Positions 21,205-30,738 of a stretch of DNA of 64,000 bases are shown in pieces. Each line of letters opens with the position of its first letter. Position 1 is the stretch's first letter. The notes beneath the pieces were generated by a model. It saw only the letters and a list, made by a program, of their open reading frames with translations, was not told where the DNA came from and searched no databases. Origin of the DNA: Mycolicibacterium agri (GTDB lineage: Bacteria; Actinomycetota; Actinomycetes; Mycobacteriales; Mycobacteriaceae); the NCBI RefSeq assembly GCF_002553505.1, contig NZ_PDCP01000012.1, forward strand, positions 1 to 64,000, written 5' to 3'. The position numbers were made by a program, and so were the translations under genes.

Positions 21205-22395
21205 ATGGCACGACAAGCACCGCAGGCCGTACTGCGCTGGTCGGGCGCCGCGCAACTGCTCGAAGTGGTGCGTACCGAACCGGGCATCACCCGAGCGGCC
21301 GCCGCGCAGCGCCTGGGTATCCGCAGCGGTGGCGCCACCGAATTGGTGACGCGAATGCGTCAAGCGCGTCTGCTCGACGAGACACCCGCGCCTGCACAGG
21401 GCCGGGGCAGGCCAACCACGATGCTGGTTCCCCATGACGAGGGTCCGTTGGTGCTCGCCGCCGATCTCCGGGCCGCCGACTGGCGTCTGGCGCTCGCCGG
21501 GATCGACGGTGTGCCGCACGTTGTGACCCAGGCCAAATATGCGGGCAGGCGGCTAGCGCCCGTACTCGATCAGCTGGCGGATGCGATCGGCAAAATCTAC
21601 CGGCGAAACACCAAGCGAATCAGGGCGGTTGCGGTCGCTGTGGCGGGCACCGTCAGCGACGCAAGGCTCGTGCAGTTCACCCCGCGCGGGTGGAACGACG
21701 TCGACCTGTCGGTGCTGACCGCCAGGATCCCCGAGCGCGCGGGTGTCGGTCTGCTGGTCGGCAACGACGCCACGCTCGCAGGCCTGGCCGAAGCCAGATC
21801 CGGCGCCGCCCGTTCCGCTTCGACAGCCTTGTATCTGATGGTGGCGCAAGGGATCGGCGGCGCGCTCGTGGTCAACGGTGAGCCGCTCACCGGTGCGCAC
21901 GGGGCCGCCGGTGAATACGGTCACATGCCGCTCGGCGATCCGGCGCTGGTCTGTCCGTGCGGTGCGCGCGGGTGCTGGGACCTCAGCGTCGACGGGCGGG
22001 CGTTGGCGCGCCACCGCGGCGATACGGCCCCGAAAGATCCGGTGGCATACGTCCACACGTTGGTCGACCACCCGCGCCGTGACGCCGCGACCGTTCGCGC
22101 GTTCGAGGCCGTCGCCTCCACGTTGGGCCGCGGCATCGGAGGTCTGGTGAACCTGCATGACCCCGAAGTGGTGACGCTGGGTGGTGCCGCCGCGATGCTG
22201 AAGGCCGCGGCGCCAAGCGCATTCGACGATGCGTATCGCGAAGCTCTGATGGCCTTCCGCAAGGAAACGCCGCCGCCGGTGTGTGACGCCGAGTATGGCG
22301 AGGAAGGCCCGCTCCACGGCGCGGTCGCGCTGGCGTTGGACCACGTCACCGCGCCGGCCGCATTGGCCGATTGGGTGCAGCGTCACCACCTTTGA
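21205..22395 (+). CDS. ROK-family transcriptional repressor
   Basis: A 396-residue regulator with an N-terminal winged helix (about 15–65; GITRAAAAQRLGIRSGGATELVTRM) joined to a sugar-kinase-like ROK domain. The zinc motif CPCGARGCW lies near residues 250–258 after GEYGHMPLG, and the ASKHA phosphate loop VAVAVAGTVSD is recognisable. Full-length ROK repressors of this kind bind sugars. The ATG at 21205 is used; the longer open frame runs through the divergent MFS gene. The stop lies ten bases before the convergent galK stop. Confidence 0.92.
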   Translation: MARQAPQAVLRWSGAAQLLEVVRTEPGITRAAAAQRLGIRSGGATELVTRMRQARLLDETPAPAQGRGRPTTMLVPHDEGPLVLAADLRAADWRLALAGIDGVPHVVTQAKYAGRRLAPVLDQLADAIGKIYRRNTKRIRAVAVAVAGTVSDARLVQFTPRGWNDVDLSVLTARIPERAGVGLLVGNDATLAGLAEARSGAARSASTALYLMVAQGIGGALVVNGEPLTGAHGAAGEYGHMPLGDPALVCPCGARGCWDLSVDGRALARHRGDTAPKDPVAYVHTLVDHPRRDAATVRAFEAVASTLGRGIGGLVNLHDPEVVTLGGAAAMLKAAAPSAFDDAYREALMAFRKETPPPVCDAEYGEEGPLHGAVALALDHVTAPAALADWVQRHHL

Positions 22396-22404
22396 CCGAA
22401 TGGC

Positions 22405-23499
22405 TCAGTTCGGAACCGGGCCTGCGCCCGCGGCCGCTCTGGCCCGGATCAACGTCGGCTTGTCGAACCCCGCCGCCCGGGCTGCCGTGGGGATCGACGA
22501 CATGATGGCGTCCAGCGAGTCCTCGGGGGCCAGCGCGATGACGCACCCCCCGAATCCCCCACCGGTCATCCGCGCGCCCAGAGCGCCTGCGGCGACGGCG
22601 CTCTCGGCGATCAAGTCGATCTGCTGTGTGGTGATCTCGAAGTCGTCGCGCATCGATGCGTGCGAGGCGTTGAACAGCGCACCCGCTTCGTGGTAGTCGT
22701 TCGCCTCCAACGCGGCCACGAAATTCAGCACGCGCCTGTTCTCAGTGAATATGTGCCGGGCGCGCTGTGCATCGACACGGTCGGCGACCTTGTCAAGCGC
22801 ACCCAGTCCCCAGTCCTGCGCGTCGCGCAATGTGTCCACGCCCAGCGCCGCCGCGGCCTGCTCGCATGACCGCCTGCGCGCGGCGTACTCGCCGCCTGCG
22901 TGTCGATGTGGCGCGCGGGAATCGATCAGCAGCAGCGCGACACCGGAGGCGTCCGGATCGAACGGCACTTCCCGCACGTCGACGCTGCGGCAGTCCATCA
23001 ACAGAGCATGCCGCTCGGCGCCATACAGCGACGCCAGTTGATCCATCAGTCCCGTTGGCGCGCCGACGTATTCGTTCTCTGCCCGTTGCGCGATCCGGGC
23101 CTGCTCGACTTTGTCCAGGGTCACCCCGGCAGCGGTGGTGAGCGCACCGAGGACCGCGCATTCCAGCGCCGCCGACGACGCCAGGCCGGACCCCATCGCG
23201 ACATCGCTGGTGATCGACATCTGCCCGCCGCCCACCGGGTGCCCGGCCTCCCGCAACGCCCAGATGACGCCCGCGACATAGGCGCCCCACCCGGTGACCT
23301 CACCAGGCGCGGTGGTCAACGGGATGACGGCCTCGCCGGGTTCATCGGCGCTGTCGACCACGACGGTGTCGCTGCCGTCGGGCCGCAGTGTCACCACGAC
23401 GCGTTCGGGCAGTGCAATGGGCAGTGCGAAGCCGAGGTTGTAGTCGGTGTGCTCGCCGATGAGATTGATGCGCCCCGGTGCTGCATAGGTCACGGTCAT
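22405..23499 (-). CDS. galK: Galactokinase
   Basis: Phosphorylates D-galactose at C1 to start the Leloir pathway. The 364-residue GHMP kinase has the galactokinase signature [19 protein letters not shown] at residues 9–27, the ATP loop [11 protein letters not shown], and the late [12 protein letters not shown] motif. Its ATG overlaps the galT stop (ATGA at 23499–23496), so it is the last gene of the deoR-type–galT–galK operon. No epimerase gene is present in the window. Confidence 0.97.
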   Translation of the reverse strand: MTVTYAAPGRINLIGEHTDYNLGFALPIALPERVVVTLRPDGSDTVVVDSADEPGEAVIPLTTAPGEVTGWGAYVAGVIWALREAGHPVGGGQMSITSDVAMGSGLASSAALECAVLGALTTAAGVTLDKVEQARIAQRAENEYVGAPTGLMDQLASLYGAERHALLMDCRSVDVREVPFDPDASGVALLLIDSRAPHRHAGGEYAARRRSCEQAAAALGVDTLRDAQDWGLGALDKVADRVDAQRARHIFTENRRVLNFVAALEANDYHEAGALFNASHASMRDDFEITTQQIDLIAESAVAAGALGARMTGGGFGGCVIALAPEDSLDAIMSSIPTAARAAGFDKPTLIRARAAAGAGPVPN

Positions 23500-24590
23500 T
23501 GCGCCACCTCACGCAATCGCGCGGCGACACTCTCCGGTGTGACGTCGCTGATGAAGGCGTCCATGGCCGACTCCGATCCCGCGAGGAATTTCAGCTTGGT
23601 GGCGCTGCGGCGCACCGACATCAATTCGACGTGAAAGCAGCCCTCGCGCTGTTCGTCGTCGTCGCGGTACTGGTGGAGCGCCGAGATGTAGGGCAGTGGC
23701 GTTGGATACAACCGGTCGAAGCGGCCGAGCACGTCGAGGTACACCTCGACGAAGGCGTCGAGTTCGCCGTCGTCGAGGTCGACCAGGTTGTGCGCGAAGC
23801 GGTTCGGATAGATGTGCACTTCGACCGGCCATCTCGCGGCGAACGGGACGAATGCGGTGAACAACTCATTGCGGGCGATGATGCGGGCGCCGTCGGTGAG
23901 TTCGCGGTCGAGGATGGCGCGAAACAGATTGTCGCCGTGGCGGGCACGGTAGGCTTCGGCTTCGCGCAACATGATCGCCGATCGCGGTGTCACGTAGGGG
24001 TAGCCGTAGATCTGCCCGTGCGGATGCGTCAACGTCACCCCGATCTCCTCCCCCCGGTTCTCGAAGCAGAACACCTGCGCGATGCCGGGCCGGTTCATCA
24101 TGTCGGCGGTGCGGTGCCGCCATGCGGTGACGACCAAGCGCGCCTGTGCGTGCGGTAGCTCCGCGAAGGACGCGGCATGGTCGCTGGAGAAGCAGATGAC
24201 CTCGCATCGTCCGTGACCGGGCGCCGCGGTGAACCCGTCGGCATACGCGTCCGGCAGGGCGAACGATTCCTCTCCTGCTCCGGACAGGCTCGGGAACCGG
24301 TTCTCGAACACCACGACGTCGTAGTCGGCGGCGGGTATCTCGCTGGTCAGGCCGGACGGACCGGGACACAGCGGGCACTCGTCGGGAGGCGGCTTGTAGG
24401 TCCTGTCCTGGCGCAGCGCCGCGATGATGACCCACTGCCCGGTCTGGCTGTCAAACCGCAACTGGGAGCGCTGATTTGAGCGCGCAGGCAGCGGCCGACG
24501 ATCCGGCACGGGCGCGGGATCGTGGCCCGGCAGCGTGAAGAACAGCTCGTCGCGACCGTCGGCCAGCGTCCTGCGCAAAGGTTCGGTCAT
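23496..24590 (-). CDS. galT: Galactose-1-phosphate uridylyltransferase
   Basis: Exchanges UMP between UDP-glucose and galactose-1-phosphate. The 364-residue protein has the catalytic HPH at 189–191 in [12 protein letters not shown], the zinc-binding CPLC at 72–75, and the FENRFPSL stretch near 95–102. Length is normal for the family. It is coupled at both ends: its ATG overlaps the regulator's stop and its stop overlaps the galK start, each by ATGA. Confidence 0.97.
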   Translation of the reverse strand: MTEPLRRTLADGRDELFFTLPGHDPAPVPDRRPLPARSNQRSQLRFDSQTGQWVIIAALRQDRTYKPPPDECPLCPGPSGLTSEIPAADYDVVVFENRFPSLSGAGEESFALPDAYADGFTAAPGHGRCEVICFSSDHAASFAELPHAQARLVVTAWRHRTADMMNRPGIAQVFCFENRGEEIGVTLTHPHGQIYGYPYVTPRSAIMLREAEAYRARHGDNLFRAILDRELTDGARIIARNELFTAFVPFAARWPVEVHIYPNRFAHNLVDLDDGELDAFVEVYLDVLGRFDRLYPTPLPYISALHQYRDDDEQREGCFHVELMSVRRSATKLKFLAGSESAMDAFISDVTPESVAARLREVAQ

Positions 24591-25372
24591 CGGTGCTCCG
24601 AGGCCGTAGCGATCATCAACTCGCCTACTCGCGCCTCCAACGTCGACCGGTCGTCGGGCGCCAACCCGTCGTCGACGACCAAGGTGTGCACCTGGTCCAG
24701 CCGGGCGAACACATTCGTGCCGATTTCGCCGTACTTGGTGTGATCGGCCACCACAACGAGCCTGGGTCCGATCTCGATCATCGTGCGGTTCGTCTGTGCC
24801 TCAGCGATATTCGGCGATGTCAGCCCTGCGTGTTCGTCGAACCCGTGCACTCCGAGGAAGGTGGCATCCACCCGGAACGACGCGAGAGCCATGTCGGCGA
24901 TGGGTCCTACCAGCGCATTCGACGGTGTCCGCTCGCCGCCCGACAGGTATGCCACCGGACCCGCCGCCGCATCGCCTCCCGTCAGCACCTCGAACACGGT
25001 GATCGAGTTGGTGATGACGGTGATCGAGGAGCGGCCACGCAGCACCCGCGCGAGCTCCGTGGTCGTCGTGCCCGCGCCGATGGCGATCGTCATCCCGTCC
25101 GCGACGAGCGTTGCGGCGGCGTTGGCGATTGCGATCTTCTCGCTGCGCCGGTGCCGGGCCTTCTCCGAGGACTTGGGTTCCTCGCCGCGGTGGTGGCGGG
25201 TCACCGCACCGCCGTGGACCTTGCGCAGGAGGTCCTGGGCATCGAGCACGTCGAGGTCGCGGCGGACGGTCATCTCCGACACCGACAACTGGGCGGCCAG
25301 GTCGGCCACGCGCACCGCCCCGCCGGCCTGAAGGCTGGCCAGGATCGCCCGACGGCGCTCGGCGGCGAGCAT
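24587..25372 (-). CDS. DeoR-family regulator of the galactose locus
   Basis: A 261-residue repressor with a DeoR N-terminal winged helix (about 5–57; VRVADLAAQLSVSEMTVRRDLDVLD) and a sugar-phosphate-sensing DeoRC domain (IAIGAGTTTTELAR, TNSITVFEVL, GVHGFDEHAGLTSPN, VADHTKYG). It heads the operon with galT and galK. The ATG has an AAGGAG site upstream. The 128-base divergent region shared with the symporter gene carries paired AT-rich inverted repeats, so it probably controls both directions. A galactose-derived phosphate is the likely effector. Confidence 0.93.
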   Translation of the reverse strand: MLAAERRRAILASLQAGGAVRVADLAAQLSVSEMTVRRDLDVLDAQDLLRKVHGGAVTRHHRGEEPKSSEKARHRRSEKIAIANAAATLVADGMTIAIGAGTTTTELARVLRGRSSITVITNSITVFEVLTGGDAAAGPVAYLSGGERTPSNALVGPIADMALASFRVDATFLGVHGFDEHAGLTSPNIAEAQTNRTMIEIGPRLVVVADHTKYGEIGTNVFARLDQVHTLVVDDGLAPDDRSTLEARVGELMIATASEHR

Positions 25373-25395
25373 GCGTTCGGATCTCCTTCCCAGCC

Positions 25396-25474
25396 GAAAC
25401 GAACAATAACAAACAAATTCTCACCATAACTATCGCAATTTGTATTGCTTTCTTGTTAGTTTCTGCTTGTTTGT
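25396..25474. promoter_or_regulatory. Candidate DeoR-type operators of the galactose locus
   Basis: Two nested inverted pairs lie in this unusually AT-rich divergent promoter. GAAACGAACAA (25396–25406) mirrors TTGTTAGTTTC (25453–25463) at ten of eleven positions, and ACAAACAA (25409–25416) mirrors TTGTTTGT (25467–25474) exactly. The arrangement flanks the space where both promoters must be, fitting looping or dual-site repression by the adjacent DeoR-type protein. Confidence 0.6.
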
Positions 25475-25497
25475 GCGTCAGACTTCAATGAACGGAG

Positions 25498-27216
25498 GTG
25501 GTGACGACGACCACCACGCTGGCGGCCGAAAACGTGTTGCGTCTGCACGTCGGCTTCATGGACTACCTGCTGATCGCGATCTACTTCGCATTCGTGCTCG
25601 GCATCGGCTACCTGGCCCGCAGCCAGATCTCGACCAGCCTCGACTTCTTCCTGTCCGGCCGCCGGCTGCCCGCGTGGGTCACCGGTCTGGCGTTCGTGTC
25701 CGCCAACCTCGGCGCGGTCGAGATCATGGGGATGTCGGCCAACGGGGCGCAGATCGGGCTGTCGACGATGCACTACTACTGGATCGGCGCAGTGCCCGCG
25801 ATGCTGTTCCTCGGCATCGTGATGATGCCGTTCTACTACGGCTCCAAAGTGCGAAGCGTCCCGGAGTTCATGCGTCGACGGTTCGGCCCCGGCGCCCACC
25901 TGGTCAACGCGATCAGTTTCGCGGTGGCGCAGGTGTTGATCGCAGGCGTGAACCTCTTCCTGCTCGCCACCGTGATCAATGTGCTGCTCGGCTGGAACCG
26001 GTGGGTGTCGCTGATCGTCGCAGCAGCCATCGTGTTGACCTATACCGCGCTGGGCGGTCTGTCGGCGGCGATCTACAACGAGGTCCTGCAGTTCTTCGTG
26101 ATCGTGGCCGCACTGGTGCCCTTGACGATCTTCGGCCTGATCAAGGTCGGCGGCTATAGCGGCTTGCGGGAGAAGGTAATCGAGGCCGTCCGGGAGGACG
26201 GCACTGTGACGGCGACGGTGCACGAGCAGTTGACAAGCTGGCCGGGTCAGGCGCTGAGCGGTTTCGACAGCCCGGTCTGGTCGGTGATCGGCATCGTGTT
26301 CGGTCTCGGTTTCGTGCTGTCGTTCGGCTACTGGACGACGAACTTCGTCGAGGTGCAGCGCGCCATGGCATCGGACTCGATCTCCTCGGCACGACGCGCA
26401 CCGATCATCGCCGCCCTGCCGAAAATGCTGATTCCGTTCGTGGTCGTCGTCCCCGGCATGATCGCCGCCGCCGCGATCGGCGACATGATCCACCTGAAAT
26501 CGACTGGGACGGGCGACATCACGTACAACGACGCGATGCTGCTGATGATCTGCGACATTCTGCCCAACGGCTTGATCGGCGTCGCGGTCGCCGGCCTGAT
26601 CGCGTCGTTCATGGCGGGCATGGCTGCCAACGTCTCGTCGTTCAACACCGTGTTCAGCTACGACATCTGGCAGCAGTATGTGGTGAAGGACCGCGCCGAC
26701 AGCTACTACATTCAGGTCGGCCGGATCGCCACGTTGGGCGCCACGATATTGGCGGTGTTCACCGCGCTGATCGCCGCGGGTTACGCCAACCTGATGGATT
26801 ACCTGCAGACGCTGTTCGGGTTCTTCAACGCCCCGTTGTTCGCGACGTTCATCCTCGGCATGTTCTGGAAACGCATGACCGCCACGGCGGGCTGGGCCGG
26901 GCTGGTCGCCGGAACGCTTTCGGCCGTCGGCGTTTTCCTGCTGTCGGAGGCGGGTGTCATCGATCTGCCCGGCCAGGGCATGCCGTTCCTGGCGGCCGCG
27001 GCCGCGTTCATCGTCGACATCATCGTCAGCGTCGTCGTCAGCTACGCCACCACGCCCAAGCCCGCCGCCGAGCTGGTGGGGTTCGTCTACTCCGAGACAC
27101 CCGTGAACATCTTCTCCGACCCGGAATCCGAAGGGAAGGCGTGGTTCATGCGGCCGGTGCCGCTGGCCGCCGTGATGCTGGCCTTGACCATCATCCTCAA
27201 CATTCTCTTCCGGTAG
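25498..27216 (+). CDS. Sodium:solute symporter, probable galactose importer
   Basis: A 572-residue solute:sodium symporter (SSS family) with about 13–14 membrane helices. Family features include GIGYLARSQISTSLDFFLSG near the N-terminus, ANLGAVEIMGMSANGAQIG, and VLTYTALGGLSAAIYNEVLQ (the LeuT-fold helix-5 region). Divergence from the galactose operon and shared operator-like repeats make galactose or a related sugar the likely cargo. The start is uncertain: GGAGGTG (25494–25500) abuts the first two GTG codons with no spacer, so the real start could be one of these or the ATG at codon 21. Confidence 0.9.
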   Translation: MVTTTTTLAAENVLRLHVGFMDYLLIAIYFAFVLGIGYLARSQISTSLDFFLSGRRLPAWVTGLAFVSANLGAVEIMGMSANGAQIGLSTMHYYWIGAVPAMLFLGIVMMPFYYGSKVRSVPEFMRRRFGPGAHLVNAISFAVAQVLIAGVNLFLLATVINVLLGWNRWVSLIVAAAIVLTYTALGGLSAAIYNEVLQFFVIVAALVPLTIFGLIKVGGYSGLREKVIEAVREDGTVTATVHEQLTSWPGQALSGFDSPVWSVIGIVFGLGFVLSFGYWTTNFVEVQRAMASDSISSARRAPIIAALPKMLIPFVVVVPGMIAAAAIGDMIHLKSTGTGDITYNDAMLLMICDILPNGLIGVAVAGLIASFMAGMAANVSSFNTVFSYDIWQQYVVKDRADSYYIQVGRIATLGATILAVFTALIAAGYANLMDYLQTLFGFFNAPLFATFILGMFWKRMTATAGWAGLVAGTLSAVGVFLLSEAGVIDLPGQGMPFLAAAAAFIVDIIVSVVVSYATTPKPAAELVGFVYSETPVNIFSDPESEGKAWFMRPVPLAAVMLALTIILNILFR

Positions 27217-27253
27217 CTCAGACCGACTTTCGTCAGATGCCATAGGAGCAAAC

Positions 27254-27556
27254 ATGACCCCGCAAAAGGCGGTATCGCGAATCTTCGATATTCGCAACAT
27301 CATCGGTGCCCTGCTCGCGATCTACGGTGTACTGCTCGTCATCGCCGGGTTGGCACCGGGCCTGGTGGCTGCCCATGACGAGTCGGCCGGCGATGGCAAC
27401 ACCGTGGAGCTGTATGTCGGCACCGACGCCAACTGGTGGGTGGGCCTGGCCCTGCTCGCGGTGGCGGCGGTATTCATAGCGTGGGCGGCACTGCGTCCGA
27501 TCACCGTCGACGTCGACAGCGCGCCCGACACCGAGGGACCGACCGAGACCGGCTAG
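27254..27556 (+). CDS. Small two-helix membrane protein
   Basis: A 100-residue protein with two membrane helices (about 16–38 and 60–80) separated by an acidic loop with DESAGDGNTVELYVGTDANWW. AGGAG (27244–27248) precedes the ATG by five bases. It follows the symporter by 37 bases and is probably cotranscribed, so it may be an accessory subunit or stability factor for it; I do not recognise a named family. Its stop overlaps the convergent STAS gene stop in CTAG. Confidence 0.75.
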   Translation: MTPQKAVSRIFDIRNIIGALLAIYGVLLVIAGLAPGLVAAHDESAGDGNTVELYVGTDANWWVGLALLAVAAVFIAWAALRPITVDVDSAPDTEGPTETG

Positions 27557-27954
27557 TCGGACGACTCCGCGGGGCAAGCGGCATCGTCACCGTCTGAAAG
27601 TCGTTGCGCGCCAGCATCGCTAGATGCGGTACCGTCTTCGTCGGAGGCGGTTAGGTGCTCGAAAGTTCCAGTTACCCGCAGCAACCGCTCGAGGGTGGCA
27701 GGCCGGTCGTCGAGGTGCAGCGAAACGTGAGCGGCCGAGGCCTTGCGATGGATCTGCAGCAGTCCCGACAGACCCGCCGAGTCGCAGAACGTCAGACCCG
27801 AGCAGACGATGTGGACGCGCTGCAGAGTGGGCTGTTCGGCGAGCAGCCGGGTGACGGTGTCGACCAGCTCCGCTGTGGTGACGTAGTCGAGATCGCCTGT
27901 GATGTGAACGGACGCCGAGGGACTCGTCGACTCCACAGTCAACGACAGGTTCAT
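27553..27954 (-). CDS. STAS-domain anti-sigma factor antagonist
   Basis: A 133-residue single STAS-domain protein of the SpoIIAA/RsbV type. The phosphorylatable serine is S59 in TFCDSAGLSGLLQIHR. In partner switching the dephosphorylated form captures an anti-sigma kinase and frees the sigma factor. An acidic tail (about 100–133) follows the domain. It starts 11 bases after the cobalamin-binding gene stop, with AAGG upstream, and completes a three-gene unit with a SpoIIE phosphatase. No anti-sigma kinase or sigma factor gene is in the window. Confidence 0.88.
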   Translation of the reverse strand: MNLSLTVESTSPSASVHITGDLDYVTTAELVDTVTRLLAEQPTLQRVHIVCSGLTFCDSAGLSGLLQIHRKASAAHVSLHLDDRPATLERLLRVTGTFEHLTASDEDGTASSDAGAQRLSDGDDAACPAESSD

Positions 27955-27964
27955 GCGTGCGCCT

Positions 27965-29053
27965 TCATGCGTGCGCTGCCGGGTCGGGGGCCGAGCGAAT
28001 GTCGGCGGGCAGCACGCCGTGGGCGGCCTGCAGCATGCGCCTGCTGCGCGGGAAGTCCTTCAACTGGCTCGCCAGCAGATCCAGCGCGGGGTCGAGCGAG
28101 GACGCGGGCACGCCGCGCGCGGCAAGGACCTCGGCGGTCCAGGCGATGAAGCCGGTGAACAGTTCGTCGTCGTCGGTGTAGAGGGCGGCGCCGAGGAAGT
28201 CGACGATGTGGCCGATGTCCTCGGTGGTGTGTTGGCGCTGCTGCTCGGTGTAGCTGCGCATTGCGGGGAAACGGTTCTCCAATTCGGCGACCGTCGCCTT
28301 GATGAGTTGCGGCGCGGACCGGGTGACCATGGTGTACTCCTGGTCCGCCAGGTGCGGCAGGTCGTCGAGCGGTCGGTGGGCGTCGGCGGGGCGCGTCGGC
28401 GGAAATCCCTCGTCGAGCCGCTCGGCGGCGGCACGTGCGTCGGGCGCCCACGCATCGGCACCAAGCTGGAGGGCATAGCGGCCGTCGACGCCGAAAGCGG
28501 CGCCGCCGGCCAGCACCGGCACCCCCGCGGCCTGACACGCCGTGATCGCGGCATGAGCCGTGGGCAGCCGGGTCGGGATCATGCAGGACAGCGCGACCGC
28601 CTCGTGGCGCTGGAGGTGCAGGTGAGCGATCAGGTGCGGGGTCGGCACCTGCGCACCGAGGAAGTCGACCTGCCAACCGCGCAGGCGCAGGACCTCGGCC
28701 AGCAGCCGGGCCGGAAGCGCATGCCACTCGCCGTCCACGCAGGCGACGGTCACCCGGCCACGTGTCGCCTCCAGCGTGCTCCTCGGGTGGTAGGCCAGGG
28801 CGGCGATCACCCTGTCGTTGATGGCGGTGGCCGCATGCTCCTGCGCGACGGTGATCCGGTTGGCGGCCCACTCGCTGCCGATCTTCTGTTGGACGCGTCC
28901 GATGACGTCGAGCAGCACATCCTCTGGCGCCATGCCCGCGTCGAGCGCGGCCTTTACAAGCGACGCCGCGGCATACTCGTCACGATCGATCACGGCCTCC
29001 CACAGCCGATCGCGAAGAACCTGATGGTCGGCCCCAGTGTTGTCGGCGCTCAA
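27965..29053 (-). CDS. Cobalamin-binding sensor-like protein with Wx9EH motif
   Basis: A 362-residue protein. Residues about 10–95 form a B12-binding cap domain containing W62-x9-E72-H73, the motif that marks adenosylcobalamin light sensors of the CarH/LitR kind. The Rossmann-like B12 domain follows (about 100–215), with GEWHALPARLLAEVLRLRGW; H111 occupies the place of the lower axial ligand. The last ~140 residues are a helical domain I do not recognise. It has no DNA-binding domain. It starts with TTG overlapping the SpoIIE phosphatase stop (TTGA), with GGAAGG eight bases upstream, and is followed by the STAS gene, so output through partner switching is likely. Confidence 0.82.
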   Translation of the reverse strand: MSADNTGADHQVLRDRLWEAVIDRDEYAAASLVKAALDAGMAPEDVLLDVIGRVQQKIGSEWAANRITVAQEHAATAINDRVIAALAYHPRSTLEATRGRVTVACVDGEWHALPARLLAEVLRLRGWQVDFLGAQVPTPHLIAHLHLQRHEAVALSCMIPTRLPTAHAAITACQAAGVPVLAGGAAFGVDGRYALQLGADAWAPDARAAAERLDEGFPPTRPADAHRPLDDLPHLADQEYTMVTRSAPQLIKATVAELENRFPAMRSYTEQQRQHTTEDIGHIVDFLGAALYTDDDELFTGFIAWTAEVLAARGVPASSLDPALDLLASQLKDFPRSRRMLQAAHGVLPADIRSAPDPAAHA

Positions 29054-30738
29054 GCGGTAAACCTTCCAGCGGTGCGACCGTCCACCGCACTCAGATATGT
29101 GCGGTGCGGCGCAGTGATGGCCACCACGGCGATGTCGTCATGCGTGCGCTGGTTGACCCACTCCGAGGTGAGCATGAGAATGCGTTCCACCACCGCCTCG
29201 GGCGGCATACCGGCGCACGTCTTCATCGCGTCCTTCAGCCGTTCCTCACCGAACATGTCGGTGCCGAGCGGCCCGCCGCGCGCCTCGGTGACGCCGTCGG
29301 TGTAGAGCAGGCACGTCTCGCCCGGCGCCAGCGACGTCTCAAACGATCGCGTCTTGAACCGCGGCAACGCGCCCACCAACGTTCCGCTGGTGTCGGCCTC
29401 CTCCACCCGGCCGTCGTTGCGAACGATCAGCGGAGGCGGATGGCCCGCGCACGTCAGCCGCAGCTTCAACTCCGTGTCGCGACGTGTGACCGAAGCCATC
29501 ACCAGCGTCGCGAATCGGCTGTTCTCGGGCGACAGCAACGCGCTGTTGAGCAATTTGAGGACACCCTCGTGGTGCCGCGCGAGTGGCGCGAGGGCTTGCA
29601 GGGTGTTGCGGATCTTGCCGGTCAAAACCGCTGCGTCCAAACCCTTTCCGCAGACATCGCCCAGCACGACGAGCGTCTCGTCCTCGGGCGTCGCAGCGGG
29701 ATGCACGTCGTAGAAGTCACCGCCGACGACCTCGTGGTCCTCCGATGCGCGGTATCCACCGGCCAGCTCGATTCCGTGGACACACTGCAACCGCGGCGGA
29801 AGCAGTTCGCGCATCAGCGTTCTGGTGATCTCCGCCTGTTCCGCGTAGAGCCGCGCGGCCGACAACGCGGCGCCTGCCCGAGCCGCGAACAGGTGTGCCA
29901 GCGTCTCCTCGCCGTCGTCGAACGCCGCCTGCGCGGTACGTCGCAACAGCACCAGCGCACCGGCAGGCACGCCGTGACCCGGCAACGGCGTGATCACCAC
30001 CGACCCCACCGGCCCGGCGAAGCTGCGCGGGATGAGCCAGTCGGGCACGGTCGCGGCGTCGATCCAGCGCGACGGCACGGGCGGGAACCCGCGCAGCGCC
30101 TCGCTGAGACCCGCGACATCGGCGGGATTGGCGCTCACGGAGGAATGTTCGGCGGCACCGCCGGAGACGCTGCCGACGACGGGCAGCCGCCTGCCAGTCG
30201 GCGGCGCGACGAGCACTGCCGCGTCGGCGAGGTAGCGAGCGGCCATCTGCACGGTGGCCTCCATGCAGCGGTCGATGTTCAGCGAAGCGCCCAGCACACT
30301 GGAGGCCTCCGCCAGAAACGCGGTGCGTTCCCGTTCGCGGGCCAGCGACTGCTGTGCCGCCTGCAGTGAGCGCGCGCTGTCCTCGACCAGGCACCAGGCC
30401 ACGCCGCCGGGTAACACTGACGGCTTGGCGTCGAATTCGCGGCCATCGACGGTGCCCGACACCGCGGGTGCTTCGCCTTCCACGACGCCTTCGGCGACGA
30501 CGGCGTAGTGGGCGTCAGACAGCCAGGTCGGCGCGCCCTCTCGCATCCGGACGCCGGGCTGAGCGCCGGGGAGTATGGGGCGCGCCGAAGCGCTCACCGC
30601 CTGGATGACGCCCGACCGGTCGACGACTAGCACCGGCCACGGAAGCGATGCCCACGCGGCGTCGGGCGACGTATCGACGGCTGCGGGTGCCTTCTTATGC
30701 AACGGTGCCTCCCAGCGCGGGGCGAACAGGGCCCACAC
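29050..30738 (-). CDS. PAS/GAF–SpoIIE (PP2C) phosphatase
   Basis: A 562-residue RsbU/RsbP-like regulator. A PAS-like segment (about 28–125; WPVLVVDRSGVIQAVS) and a GAF domain (about 145–305) precede a SpoIIE-type PP2C phosphatase domain (about 330–545) with its metal-binding motifs GGDFYDV, GDVCGKGLDAA and THDDIAVVAI intact. It should dephosphorylate the STAS protein encoded two genes downstream. The first start is GTG 30738, but the TTG at 30702 has GGGAGG five bases upstream (30708–30713) and may be the true one. The stop overlaps the cobalamin-binding gene start. Confidence 0.9.
   Translation of the reverse strand: MWALFAPRWEAPLHKKAPAAVDTSPDAAWASLPWPVLVVDRSGVIQAVSASARPILPGAQPGVRMREGAPTWLSDAHYAVVAEGVVEGEAPAVSGTVDGREFDAKPSVLPGGVAWCLVEDSARSLQAAQQSLARERERTAFLAEASSVLGASLNIDRCMEATVQMAARYLADAAVLVAPPTGRRLPVVGSVSGGAAEHSSVSANPADVAGLSEALRGFPPVPSRWIDAATVPDWLIPRSFAGPVGSVVITPLPGHGVPAGALVLLRRTAQAAFDDGEETLAHLFAARAGAALSAARLYAEQAEITRTLMRELLPPRLQCVHGIELAGGYRASEDHEVVGGDFYDVHPAATPEDETLVVLGDVCGKGLDAAVLTGKIRNTLQALAPLARHHEGVLKLLNSALLSPENSRFATLVMASVTRRDTELKLRLTCAGHPPPLIVRNDGRVEEADTSGTLVGALPRFKTRSFETSLAPGETCLLYTDGVTEARGGPLGTDMFGEERLKDAMKTCAGMPPEAVVERILMLTSEWVNQRTHDDIAVVAITAPHRTYLSAVDGRTAGRFTA

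Noticed and set aside
25456..27303. 615-codon minus-strand open frame over the symporter
   Set aside because: His-, Asp- and Arg-rich antisense of a clear membrane transporter. No ribosome-binding site or family features.
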